From Clostridia bacterium (GTDB taxonomy: Bacteria > Bacillota > Clostridia > Christensenellales > UBA1242), in contig JAFTJJ010000036.1 in the NCBI GenBank assembly GCA_017456465.1, forward strand, positions 1-5,428: a stretch of 5,428 nucleotides of DNA, given 5' to 3'. The position numbers and the translations under genes are program-made. Below the pieces are notes generated by a model that did not search any database, was not told the DNA's origin, and saw nothing but the letters and a program-made list of their open reading frames with translations. The first letter of the stretch is position 1; each line of letters starts with the position of its first letter. Positions 1 to 5,428 of this stretch are shown here, piece by piece.

Positions 1-26
1 AATTCTGGCGTTCTCGTCAGGATTCG
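1..26 (-). repeat. Truncated second copy of tRNA-Arg 3' end
   Basis: Bases 1-26 are identical to bases 190-215, which are the 3' part of the intact tRNA-Arg on the minus strand (T-loop half, acceptor 3' strand, discriminator G, CCA and five flanking bases). Identity stops at base 27, inside the T-loop, where cassette sequence replaces the 5' part of the tRNA. The match starts at the window edge, so the repeat may extend further left. The two copies lie in the same orientation 189 bp apart. This is a tRNA gene fragment, not a functional tRNA. It resembles the att duplication left when an element integrates at a tRNA 3' end, but a simple tandem duplication or a dispersed repeat carrying tRNA sequence would look the same. 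Confidence 0.85.
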
Positions 27-123
27 CTCCGCTACGAGGTCGAGTTCAAGAAGCACTGCCGCTATCACGCCGCTCGCTAAAAATAGTCCACCGGACTATT
101 TTCTTAACGCTCCGTTCGAATCC
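20..123. repeat. GC-richer cassette with inverted termini (candidate small mobile or dispersed repeat)
   Basis: This stretch of about 104 bp is bounded by the inverted 7-mers GGATTCG (20-26) and CGAATCC (117-123). The 7-mer CGCTCCG also occurs twice in direct orientation inside the ends (25-31 and 108-114). A hand count gives about 53% G+C, well above the AT-rich sequence next to it. It contains a perfect 10-bp hairpin (80-102). The right end reads GTTCGAATCC (114-123), the T-loop sequence of the neighbouring tRNA but in the opposite orientation. No start codon with a ribosome binding site was seen, so the open reading frame running through it on the plus strand is probably meaningless. A mobile or dispersed repeat is inferred from composition and ends; copy number elsewhere is unknown. 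Confidence 0.5.
80..102. terminator. Perfect 10-bp hairpin, possible terminator inside cassette
   Basis: AAAATAGTCC (80-89) pairs perfectly with GGACTATTTT (93-102) around a 3-base loop. Five A residues at 79-83 would give a U-run at the end of the hairpin for minus-strand transcripts, which is the direction of the tRNA. It could therefore stop tRNA read-through, or it may simply be the structural core of the repeat. The plus strand also has T residues after the stem, but fewer. Confidence 0.45.
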
Positions 124-150
124 TTTTGTAAAATTTCACAAGTAAAGAAC

Positions 151-193
151 AAAAAATTTCAAGCAACAAGCACCAGTATTGATTCTTGAAATT
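151..193 (-). terminator. Possible intrinsic terminator of tRNA-Arg
   Basis: Immediately 3' of the tRNA on the minus strand, AATTTCAAG (193-185) can pair with CTTGAAATT (163-155), leaving a 21-base loop, and the second arm runs into six T residues (156-151). Stem position and U-run fit a Rho-independent terminator. The stem is AT-rich and the loop long, so it would be weak. Confidence 0.4.
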
Positions 194-194
194 C

Positions 195-269
195 TGGCGT
201 TCTCGTCAGGATTCGAACCCGAACTAATGGTTCCGAAGACCATTGTGCTATCCCTTACACCACGAGAAC
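195..269 (-). tRNA. tRNA-Arg (anticodon UCG)
   Basis: The minus strand folds into a complete cloverleaf. The acceptor is GTTCTCG (269-263) with CGAGAAC (205-199). The D-stem is GTGT/GCAC with one G-T pair. The anticodon stem is ATGGT/ACCAT with loop CTTCGGA, placing anticodon TCG at 236-234. A four-base variable region follows, then a T-arm with the invariant TTCGAAT loop. The discriminator is G and CCA is encoded at 197-195, giving 75 nt. The D-loop has an A at about position 20, and A20 with discriminator A/G is typical of arginine tRNAs. It would read CGA and CGG codons, and possibly CGN more broadly. It is divergent from the signal peptidase operon and has its own plausible promoter. The 3' end is duplicated at 1-26. 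Confidence 0.95.
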
Positions 270-285
270 ATATTTCTAGTTTATC

Positions 286-314
286 ACAATACAGAGTCAT
301 ATGAAAGTTCTTAA
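286..314 (-). promoter_or_regulatory. Putative sigma-A promoter for tRNA-Arg
   Basis: On the minus strand TTAAGA (314-309, 4 of 6 matches to the -35 consensus) and TATTGT (291-286, 4 of 6 to the -10 consensus) are separated by exactly 17 bases. Transcription would start near 279, giving a leader of about 10 bases before the mature tRNA 5' end, as is usual for tRNA genes. A TTGACG at 337-332 is a better -35 hexamer but has no good -10 at the right distance. Confidence 0.4.
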
Positions 315-355
315 CCAAAAATTTTCAATTTCGTCAAAATAAACATGATTTTTTA

Positions 356-384
356 TTGTTTAAGCACATTCTCTGTGTTAAAAT
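356..384 (+). promoter_or_regulatory. Putative sigma-A promoter of the signal peptidase operon
   Basis: TTGTTT (356-361) and TAAAAT (379-384) are separated by 17 bases, and a TG dinucleotide at 376-377 makes an extended -10 element. The start point would be near 391, leaving a short leader that contains the TGGAGG ribosome binding site at 395-400. Spacing and position fit well. No operator or riboswitch-like structure is visible between this and the start codon. Confidence 0.6.
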
Positions 385-407
385 ATAACTGCTATGGAGG
401 TGTTTTG

Positions 408-1157
408 ATGGACTCGAGCAACAACAAATCTGAAATCTCCACAAATGAGAAAAAATACTCTTATAAAAATCTGGTGAAAGACTTTTCTCCATTTGCCAAC
501 ATATTGATCATTTTTGGAATTTGTTTTGTTTGCATCACATTTGTTTTTAATGTTGTTTTGCATCCTCGAAAAATCACTGGCGAATCAATGCAACCAACCA
601 TAAATTCAAGTTTTACTGATTTCAACAAACAATATGATGTCATTTATTATTTTTCAAGCAACAATTACACTGATGGCGACATTGTTTGCATTGACAATAA
701 CAACGAAACCATCATCAAGCGCGTTGTTGCCACTGCAGGCGAAACAATAACATATTCTCGTGTGCAAGGCACAGAAACTTACAGCTCAACCCTTGCACCT
801 TATCTCGAGACTGTGCAAATAAAAATCACTGTCACATCAACAGATGGATCCGTTCGTGAAACAAAAAATTATATGAACGAACCAATTATTTTTAGATTCA
901 TCACAAATGACAATGAAGGTGTTTTAGGGAAATATAAGCATTACACCCAAATCGATGAAGGATTGAAACAAAATCAAAACTATTCATTCACTGTTCCACA
1001 AAACTCAGTTTACTGTCTTGGAGACAACCGAAACAATTCAACTGACAGCAGACATTATGGAAGTTTTGACTTGAAAAACATCGAAGGAGAAATTGTTCTC
1101 CACATTCCATACGGGAAAACCATTTTTTACGCAATTTGGCACAAAATTTTTGCATAA
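408..1157 (+). CDS. lepB: Signal peptidase I (S26 family)
   Basis: A membrane-anchored serine protease of 249 aa that removes signal peptides from exported proteins on the outer face of the membrane. A polar N-terminus (about 1-28) is followed by one hydrophobic segment (about 29-51) and then the catalytic motif GESMQPT with nucleophile Ser60. Lys104 in IIKRVVA is the expected general base of the Ser/Lys dyad. The conserved late box GDNRNNSTDSR lies at 205-215. The stretch between the KRV box and the GDN box (about 112-200) is longer than I would expect for compact Gram-positive enzymes of about 180 aa. Start: the ATG at 408 follows TGGAGG with a 7-base gap; an in-frame ATG at 345 lies upstream of the likely promoter and lacks a ribosome binding site. 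The gene is first in a three-gene operon. The Gram-positive homologues are called sipS/sipT, so the symbol marks the family, not a specific orthologue. Confidence 0.93.
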   Translation: MDSSNNKSEISTNEKKYSYKNLVKDFSPFANILIIFGICFVCITFVFNVVLHPRKITGESMQPTINSSFTDFNKQYDVIYYFSSNNYTDGDIVCIDNNNETIIKRVVATAGETITYSRVQGTETYSSTLAPYLETVQIKITVTSTDGSVRETKNYMNEPIIFRFITNDNEGVLGKYKHYTQIDEGLKQNQNYSFTVPQNSVYCLGDNRNNSTDSRHYGSFDLKNIEGEIVLHIPYGKTIFYAIWHKIFA

Positions 1158-1168
1158 GGAGATTTATT

Positions 1169-2032
1169 ATGAAAACAATCATTACTTCTGACAGCTCTTG
1201 CGACCTTTCAAAAGAACAACTCAATGAATTCGGAATCAAAACAATTCCAATTTATGTAACAATGAATGGTGAGGAATATAAAGACGGCATCAATGTTTCA
1301 CCTGATGACATTTTCGCCTACGTCAAACAGACAAAAAAATTGCCTAAGACTGCTGCTCTTTCGATTGCTGATTTCAGCACTTTCTTTAAACAAATTTTAG
1401 ATGAAAACAAAGACGCAAACATTATTCACATCAGCTTGTCAAGTGGGCTTTCATCTTGCTTTGAACACGCAAATATGGCAGCTCTCGAATTTGATGGCAA
1501 AGTTACAGTTATTGATGGGAAAAATCTTTCAACAGGAACAGGTCTCCTTGTGCTTTACGCAGCAAAACTTGCTCGTGATGGTGTTGAATATCTTGAAATT
1601 GCAAAGCGTGTTCAATCAAGAGTATCTGCTGTCCAAGCATCATTCATTATTCCTGAGGTTGATTATCTTTACAAGGGTGGCAGATGTTCTGCTCTTTCTC
1701 TCCTTGGCGCAAACTTACTCAAAATCAAACCAAAAATTCAAGTGATTGATGGAAAAATGAAAAATGTTGGAAAACCAAGAGGGAAAATGAATGTCGTTCT
1801 CAAAAATTATGTTGATGAAACTCTTGAAGAATTCAACAATCCTGACAAAACAATATGCTTTGTGACACACTCTTGTCTTGATGATGAAACTGTAGCAGAA
1901 ATCACTGAATATGTGAAGAGCAAAAATATTTTTGATGAAGTTGTTAACACTGTTGCAAGTTCAACAATTACCTGTCACTGTGGCAAAGGAACGCTTGGAA
2001 TACTTTACATCAATGATGGGGGAGAAAAATAA
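1169..2032 (+). CDS. DegV family protein (FakB-like fatty-acid-binding protein)
   Basis: A 287-aa soluble protein, the usual size for DegV/FakB. In studied members a fatty acid is bound in a buried tunnel with its carboxylate presented to the kinase FakA, which makes acyl-phosphate for phospholipid synthesis. Family marks seen here are the N-terminal TSDSSCDL (6-13), Thr61 in the TxxxS segment KTAALS, ISLSSGLSS (88-96), VIDGKNLSTGTGLLVL (114-129), YLYKGGRCSALSLLGANL (166-183) and C-terminal HCGKGTLGI (270-278). Thr61, Ser91/92, Arg172 and His270 lie where I would expect the carboxylate-binding and partner-interaction residues. Start: the ATG at 1169 follows AAGGAG with a 7-base gap, and that site overlaps the stop of the signal peptidase gene; an in-frame ATG at 1136 lies inside that gene without a ribosome binding site. 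No kinase partner is in the window. The ligand is inferred from family only. Confidence 0.92.
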   Translation: MKTIITSDSSCDLSKEQLNEFGIKTIPIYVTMNGEEYKDGINVSPDDIFAYVKQTKKLPKTAALSIADFSTFFKQILDENKDANIIHISLSSGLSSCFEHANMAALEFDGKVTVIDGKNLSTGTGLLVLYAAKLARDGVEYLEIAKRVQSRVSAVQASFIIPEVDYLYKGGRCSALSLLGANLLKIKPKIQVIDGKMKNVGKPRGKMNVVLKNYVDETLEEFNNPDKTICFVTHSCLDDETVAEITEYVKSKNIFDEVVNTVASSTITCHCGKGTLGILYINDGGEK

Positions 2033-2037
2033 ATCTT

Positions 2038-2598
2038 ATGAAAAAATTTACAACATTTATTGGCTTGGTTTTCTGTTTGATTTCAAGTTTCATATTTTCT
2101 GCTTGTTCAAGCCCAAATGTCATTGATCCAACAGTTTATCTGAACTCAACAGTGAACGCAAAAGTTTATGGAGTTGGAACAACACAAAAAATAGACTCAA
2201 ACAAAATCACAAGCAAAATACCAAGTGAACAAAAGAAATACCTTTCTCATGAAATTAAACTAAACAAAGATTGGATTTATGGCATGCATATTGAAAGCAT
2301 TTCATACTACATTCTTTCAAACAAAGATATGGAAGATGTTGAATTTAATCTCACACTCACAGGAACTGAGAATGGAGAAGCAACGCTCACAAATGCAACA
2401 AAAACTTTCAACCACCTGCAAAAGCCTTACACTCTGAAAGCTGGAAAACCTTTCAAAGTTTATGTGAAAGTTAATGACAAAATTTCACTTTCAACATCAG
2501 ACAGCGTGCTCACGATCAGTCTTTATGACACTTACACTGATCCAGGCTTTGAATATTGTATTTATGGACTTGAAATTGTGGGTGAACACAAATCATAG
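2038..2598 (+). CDS. Putative lipoprotein of unknown function
   Basis: I do not recognise this 186-aa protein. The N-terminus MKK plus a hydrophobic stretch (about 7-20) ending in FSAC, with Cys23 as the probable lipidated residue, is a type II signal peptide. Cys23 is followed by SSPN, a typical flexible tether. Phe20 at the -3 position is atypical for a lipobox. The mature part (about 164 aa) is rich in Thr, Ser, Lys and Asn, with alternating hydrophobic residues and no further membrane segment, suggesting an all-beta extracytoplasmic domain. Examples are DVEFNLTLTG and SDSVLTISLYDTY. The gene begins 5 bases after the DegV stop. The nearest Shine-Dalgarno-like sequence, GGGGGAG at 2018-2024, lies inside degV with a long 13-base gap, so translation may be coupled to degV. 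It is the last gene before a terminator. Surface location is well supported; the role is unknown. Confidence 0.82.
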   Translation: MKKFTTFIGLVFCLISSFIFSACSSPNVIDPTVYLNSTVNAKVYGVGTTQKIDSNKITSKIPSEQKKYLSHEIKLNKDWIYGMHIESISYYILSNKDMEDVEFNLTLTGTENGEATLTNATKTFNHLQKPYTLKAGKPFKVYVKVNDKISLSTSDSVLTISLYDTYTDPGFEYCIYGLEIVGEHKS

Positions 2599-2624
2599 AA
2601 TCACATTTTAAAAATTTGAATGCA

Positions 2625-2653
2625 AAAAAGGAGATGAAATTCATCTCCTTTTT
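2625..2653. terminator. Bidirectional intrinsic terminator between convergent genes
   Basis: AAAAAGGAGATG (2625-2636) pairs with CATCTCCTTTTT (2642-2653) to give a 12-bp perfect stem with a 5-base loop. The arms supply a U-run for transcripts in either direction. It lies 27 bases after the lipoprotein stop and 30 bases after the gyrA stop on the other strand, so it should end both operons. Confidence 0.92.
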
Positions 2654-2682
2654 ACATTTTATTTATTATTTTTCAAATTTTG

Positions 2683-5205
2683 TTATGAAACTGGTTCATC
2701 AATTTCAATTGATTCTCCACCATCTTCCGTTGTGTCTTCAGCCATTGTGTCAGCAATTGCAACACACATTACTTTTGCATCACCCTTGAGTTTCATAATT
2801 CTGACACCAATTGTGTCACGACCAATTTTTGAAATTTCTTTTGCCTCAATCCTGATTATGATTCCGTTGTCTGCAATCATCATAACATCTTCTTCCTCGG
2901 TCACTTGTTTGAGGTTAACAAGATTTCCTGTCTTTTCATTAAAGACGCCAGCCTTGATGCCCTTTCCTTTTCGAGTTTGCAATCTGTAATCATCAACACT
3001 GCTTCTCTTTCCATAACCCTTTTCAGAAATTGTGAGAATGTCATATCCCTCTTTGATCGCAATCATGTCGACAACATAATCTTCATCAGCAAGTTCAATT
3101 GCTCGCACACCAACAGTGTCACGGCTGAGTGGACGACAGTCTTTTTCGTTGAATCTAATGCACTTTCCTTCATGAGTTGCAACAAGAATGTCACTTGTTC
3201 CAGTTGTATATTGAACAGAAATGAGTTCATCGCCCTCATTCAAGCTGATTGCAATCTTTCCACTCTTTCTTATGTTCGCATATTCTTCAACAGCAGTCTT
3301 TTTGATCATGCCATTTGCTGTTGCGATGATCAAGAATCCATCTGGTTCGTCAGGGAGATCTGCTGGACGAGGCATCATTGCTGTGACTTTTTCATCAGGA
3401 TCCAGTTCAAGAAGGTTCACAATCGCTCTGCCTCTTGCTTGTTTTTGGCCTTCTGGGATTTCATAGCCCTTGAGAGTATAAACCTTTCCCTTATTTGTGA
3501 AGAACATAATGTCATCATGAGTGCTTGAAATGAACATGTTTTCAACAAAATCTTCTTCTTTTGGCTTGTGAGCAGTTGCGCCCATTCCACCACGTTTTTG
3601 AGATCTGTATTCTGCCACAGGAATACGTTTGATGTAACCAAAATGAGTCATTGAAATGACAACATCTTCTTTTTCAATGAGGTCAGCAAGGTTGATGTCT
3701 GAAATGTCGTGACTGATTTCTGTTCTTCTGTCATCGCCATATTTTTCAGCAATCTCTGTGAGTTCATTCACAATAATATCCTTAACTTTTTCATCGCTTG
3801 CAATGATTCCGCGAAGTTCAATAATGAGAGCTTTGAGTTCATCAAGTTCTGCGTTGATCTTTTCAACTTCAAGGTTTGTGAGCCTTTGAAGACGCATGTC
3901 AAGGATTGCTGCTGCTTGCTTATCTGAAAGAAGGAAGCTTGTTTCCAAGTTTTCCATCGCATCAGCTCTGTCTTTTGATTGCTTTATGATTCTGATAACA
4001 TCGTCAATATTGGCAAGTGCAACAGCAAGTCCCTCAAGGATATGTTCCCTTTCCTCAGCACGTGCAAGATCATATTTTGTTCTTCTGAGAATAACATCTT
4101 TTTGATGCTCGATGTAATATCCAAGCATTTCTTTAAGATTCAAGATCTTTGGTCTTCCATCTGCAAGCGCAAGGAAGATGATTCCATAAGAAGATTGAAG
4201 AGCTGTATGCTTGAACAAAAGATTCAAAACAACCTGTGGTTGATAATCTTTTTTCACTTCCACAACAATTCGCATCCCCTTTCTGTCGGATTGTTCTTTG
4301 ATGTCTGAAATTCCTTCAATCTTTTTGTTTTTGACAAGATTTGCCATGCTCATCACAAGCTCTGCCTTATTGACTTGATAAGGAAGCTCTGTAATGATGA
4401 TTCTTGACTTGTTTCCATCTTCTTCAATCTCAGTCCTTCCACGAACAACAATTCCGCCGCGACCAGTCATGTAAGCGTTCTTAAGAGCCGTTGTCCCCAT
4501 GATGATTCCACCTGTTGGATAATCTGGAGCTGGAACATGTTCCATGAGCTCTTCAATTTCAATTTCAGGATTTCGGATCATTGCAACAATTGCATTCGAC
4601 ACTTCTCTCAAATTGTGTGGCGGAATGTTTGTTGCCATTCCGACTGCAATTCCATCAGAACCATTCACAAGAAGGTTTGGAAATCTTGAAGGAAGCACTG
4701 TTGGTTGTTGTCTTGTTTCGTCAAAGTTTGGAACAAAATCAACAACTTCTTTTTCTATGTCACGAAGCATTTCATTTGCGATCTTTGCAAGACGGGCTTC
4801 TGTGTAACGATAAGCCGCTGGTGGATCTCCATCCACTGATCCAAAGTTTCCGTGACCTTCCACCAATGTGTATCTGATTGAAAAGTCTTGAGCGAGCCTT
4901 ACAAGCGCACCATAAACTGATGAGTCACCATGTGGGTGATAACGACCAAGCACATCACCGACTGTTGTCGCGCATTTTCTGAATGGTTTGTCAGAAGTGA
5001 GTCCAGACTCATTCATTGCATAAAGAATTCGACGATGAACAGGCTTGAGACCGTCTCTCACATCTGGAATTGCACGAGAAACATTGACGGCCATTGCATA
5101 GTTCATGAATGAAACTTTCATTTCATTTTCAATATCTCTCTCAACAATCTTTGTATTGTCCACAATTTTTTCATATTCTGCACTGTAATCATGTTTTTTT
5201 GCCAT
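2683..5205 (-). CDS. gyrA: DNA gyrase subunit A
   Basis: The DNA-cleaving and DNA-wrapping subunit of gyrase, 840 aa, full length for the family; A2B2 gyrase introduces negative supercoils using ATP. In order: the N-terminal SRAIPDVRDGLKPVHRR (43-59) and the winged-helix catalytic region with YHPHGDSS (89-96); the catalytic Arg133-Tyr134 in AAYRYTEARL; the tower and coiled-coil region, including DMRLQRL (436-442); the beta-pinwheel C-terminal domain starting with the GyrA box QKRGGMG (536-542); and an acidic tail (about 822-838). The GyrA box and the adjacent gyrB identify it as GyrA, not ParC. In the quinolone-resistance region Ser95 matches E. coli Ser83, but Gly99 stands where E. coli has Asp87. 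Start: ATG with AGGAGGA (5220-5214) at an 8-base gap. It is 13 bases downstream of gyrB, and the gyrB stop overlaps this ribosome binding site. Confidence 0.98.
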   Translation of the reverse strand: MAKKHDYSAEYEKIVDNTKIVERDIENEMKVSFMNYAMAVNVSRAIPDVRDGLKPVHRRILYAMNESGLTSDKPFRKCATTVGDVLGRYHPHGDSSVYGALVRLAQDFSIRYTLVEGHGNFGSVDGDPPAAYRYTEARLAKIANEMLRDIEKEVVDFVPNFDETRQQPTVLPSRFPNLLVNGSDGIAVGMATNIPPHNLREVSNAIVAMIRNPEIEIEELMEHVPAPDYPTGGIIMGTTALKNAYMTGRGGIVVRGRTEIEEDGNKSRIIITELPYQVNKAELVMSMANLVKNKKIEGISDIKEQSDRKGMRIVVEVKKDYQPQVVLNLLFKHTALQSSYGIIFLALADGRPKILNLKEMLGYYIEHQKDVILRRTKYDLARAEEREHILEGLAVALANIDDVIRIIKQSKDRADAMENLETSFLLSDKQAAAILDMRLQRLTNLEVEKINAELDELKALIIELRGIIASDEKVKDIIVNELTEIAEKYGDDRRTEISHDISDINLADLIEKEDVVISMTHFGYIKRIPVAEYRSQKRGGMGATAHKPKEEDFVENMFISSTHDDIMFFTNKGKVYTLKGYEIPEGQKQARGRAIVNLLELDPDEKVTAMMPRPADLPDEPDGFLIIATANGMIKKTAVEEYANIRKSGKIAISLNEGDELISVQYTTGTSDILVATHEGKCIRFNEKDCRPLSRDTVGVRAIELADEDYVVDMIAIKEGYDILTISEKGYGKRSSVDDYRLQTRKGKGIKAGVFNEKTGNLVNLKQVTEEEDVMMIADNGIIIRIEAKEISKIGRDTIGVRIMKLKGDAKVMCVAIADTMAEDTTEDGGESIEIDEPVS

Positions 5206-5218
5206 CTAATTTTTCCTC

Positions 5219-5428
5219 CTACACATCCAAATCAGTCACAAGGTCTGGATTCTCTTCAATAAACTTGCGCCTGAGTTCTGGACTTTCCCCCATCAACAAA
5301 CTGAAAATTTCTTCAGCTTCCACAGCATCTTTCATGGTCATTTGAATGAGAGTTCTGTGTGCTGGGTTCATTGTTGTTTCCCAAAGTTGCTCCGTGTCCA
5401 TTTCTCCAAGACCTTTGTAACGCTGAAC
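5219..5428 (-). CDS. gyrB: DNA gyrase subunit B, C-terminal end (partial)
   Basis: The last 69 residues of GyrB, the ATPase and TOPRIM subunit of gyrase; the gene continues beyond the right edge and the frame is open from base 5428. It begins VQRYKGLGEMDTEQLWETTM, the strongly conserved stretch of the GyrB tail that contacts GyrA. It ends with FSLLMGESPELRRKFIEEN and a terminal LDV, the usual GyrB ending. The direct coupling to gyrA argues for GyrB rather than ParE. The stop TAG (5221-5219) forms the first bases of TAGGAGGA, the gyrA ribosome binding site. The ATG at 5401 is an internal methionine, not a start. The promoter lies outside the window. Confidence 0.96.
   Translation of the reverse strand, partial: VQRYKGLGEMDTEQLWETTMNPAHRTLIQMTMKDAVEAEEIFSLLMGESPELRRKFIEENPDLVTDLDV

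Noticed and set aside
1..189. Open reading frame on the plus strand running from the window edge through the cassette
   Set aside because: It translates the antisense of a tRNA fragment and repeat, has no visible start, and ends antisense to the tRNA terminator region. Such frames in repeats are commonly spurious.
136..318. 60-codon minus-strand reading frame
   Set aside because: It runs straight through the tRNA-Arg gene and has no ribosome binding site.
345..407. Upstream in-frame ATG that would extend the signal peptidase by 21 residues
   Set aside because: No ribosome binding site precedes it and it lies upstream of the likely promoter, whereas the ATG at 408 has TGGAGG at good spacing.
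1136..1168. Upstream in-frame ATG extending the DegV protein by 11 residues into the signal peptidase gene
   Set aside because: The family N-terminus starts at MKTIITSDSS, and the ATG at 1169 has AAGGAG seven bases upstream.
2732..5112. Several long plus-strand reading frames opposite gyrA
   Set aside because: They are shadows of the gyrA codon pattern, without ribosome binding sites or recognisable domains, while gyrA is intact and conserved along its whole length.
2683..5205. Possibility that the large gene is parC (topoisomerase IV)
   Set aside because: It has a canonical GyrA box, QKRGGMG, a full C-terminal pinwheel with acidic tail, and is coupled to gyrB.
1..5428. CRISPR array, defence system or toxin-antitoxin pair
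   Set aside because: No spaced repeat array is present, and no gene outside the named core families could encode such a system. The only repeats are the tRNA-end duplication and cassette at the left edge.

Overview
The window looks like chromosomal DNA from a low-GC Gram-positive bacterium (Bacillota, most likely Clostridia-like and possibly uncultured). The reasons are AT-rich codon use, strong AGGAGG-type ribosome binding sites, a short P-type signal peptidase, a DegV-family protein, a gyrB-gyrA pair and a tRNA with encoded CCA. Stop codons are conventional and nothing suggests recoding. The species cannot be named from the sequence.

Layout. Bases 1-194 hold no protein gene. They contain a second, truncated copy of the 3' end of a tRNA, fused to a GC-richer cassette of about 104 bp with inverted termini and a 10-bp perfect hairpin, followed by AT-rich sequence with a possible tRNA terminator. 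Bases 195-269 (minus) are an intact tRNA-Arg(UCG). Bases 270-407 are a divergent promoter region, with a plausible promoter on each strand. Bases 408-2598 (plus) are a tight three-gene operon: signal peptidase I, DegV-family fatty-acid-binding protein, and an unrecognised lipoprotein. Bases 2599-2682 separate convergent genes and carry one bidirectional intrinsic terminator. Bases 2683-5205 (minus) are a complete gyrA, and 5219-5428 (minus) are the last 69 codons of gyrB.

How the genes work together. gyrB and gyrA encode the two subunits of DNA gyrase and are clearly co-transcribed: the gyrB stop overlaps the gyrA ribosome binding site. The plus-strand operon has an envelope flavour: a protease that cleaves secretory signal peptides, a protein of the family that hands fatty acids to a kinase for phospholipid synthesis, and a secreted lipid-anchored protein of unknown role. 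Whether the three are functionally linked or merely co-transcribed cannot be told from this window.

Most of the window is ordinary core genome. The parts worth a second look are the duplicated tRNA 3' end with its cassette at the left edge, and a glycine in GyrA where E. coli has Asp87 in the quinolone-resistance-determining region.
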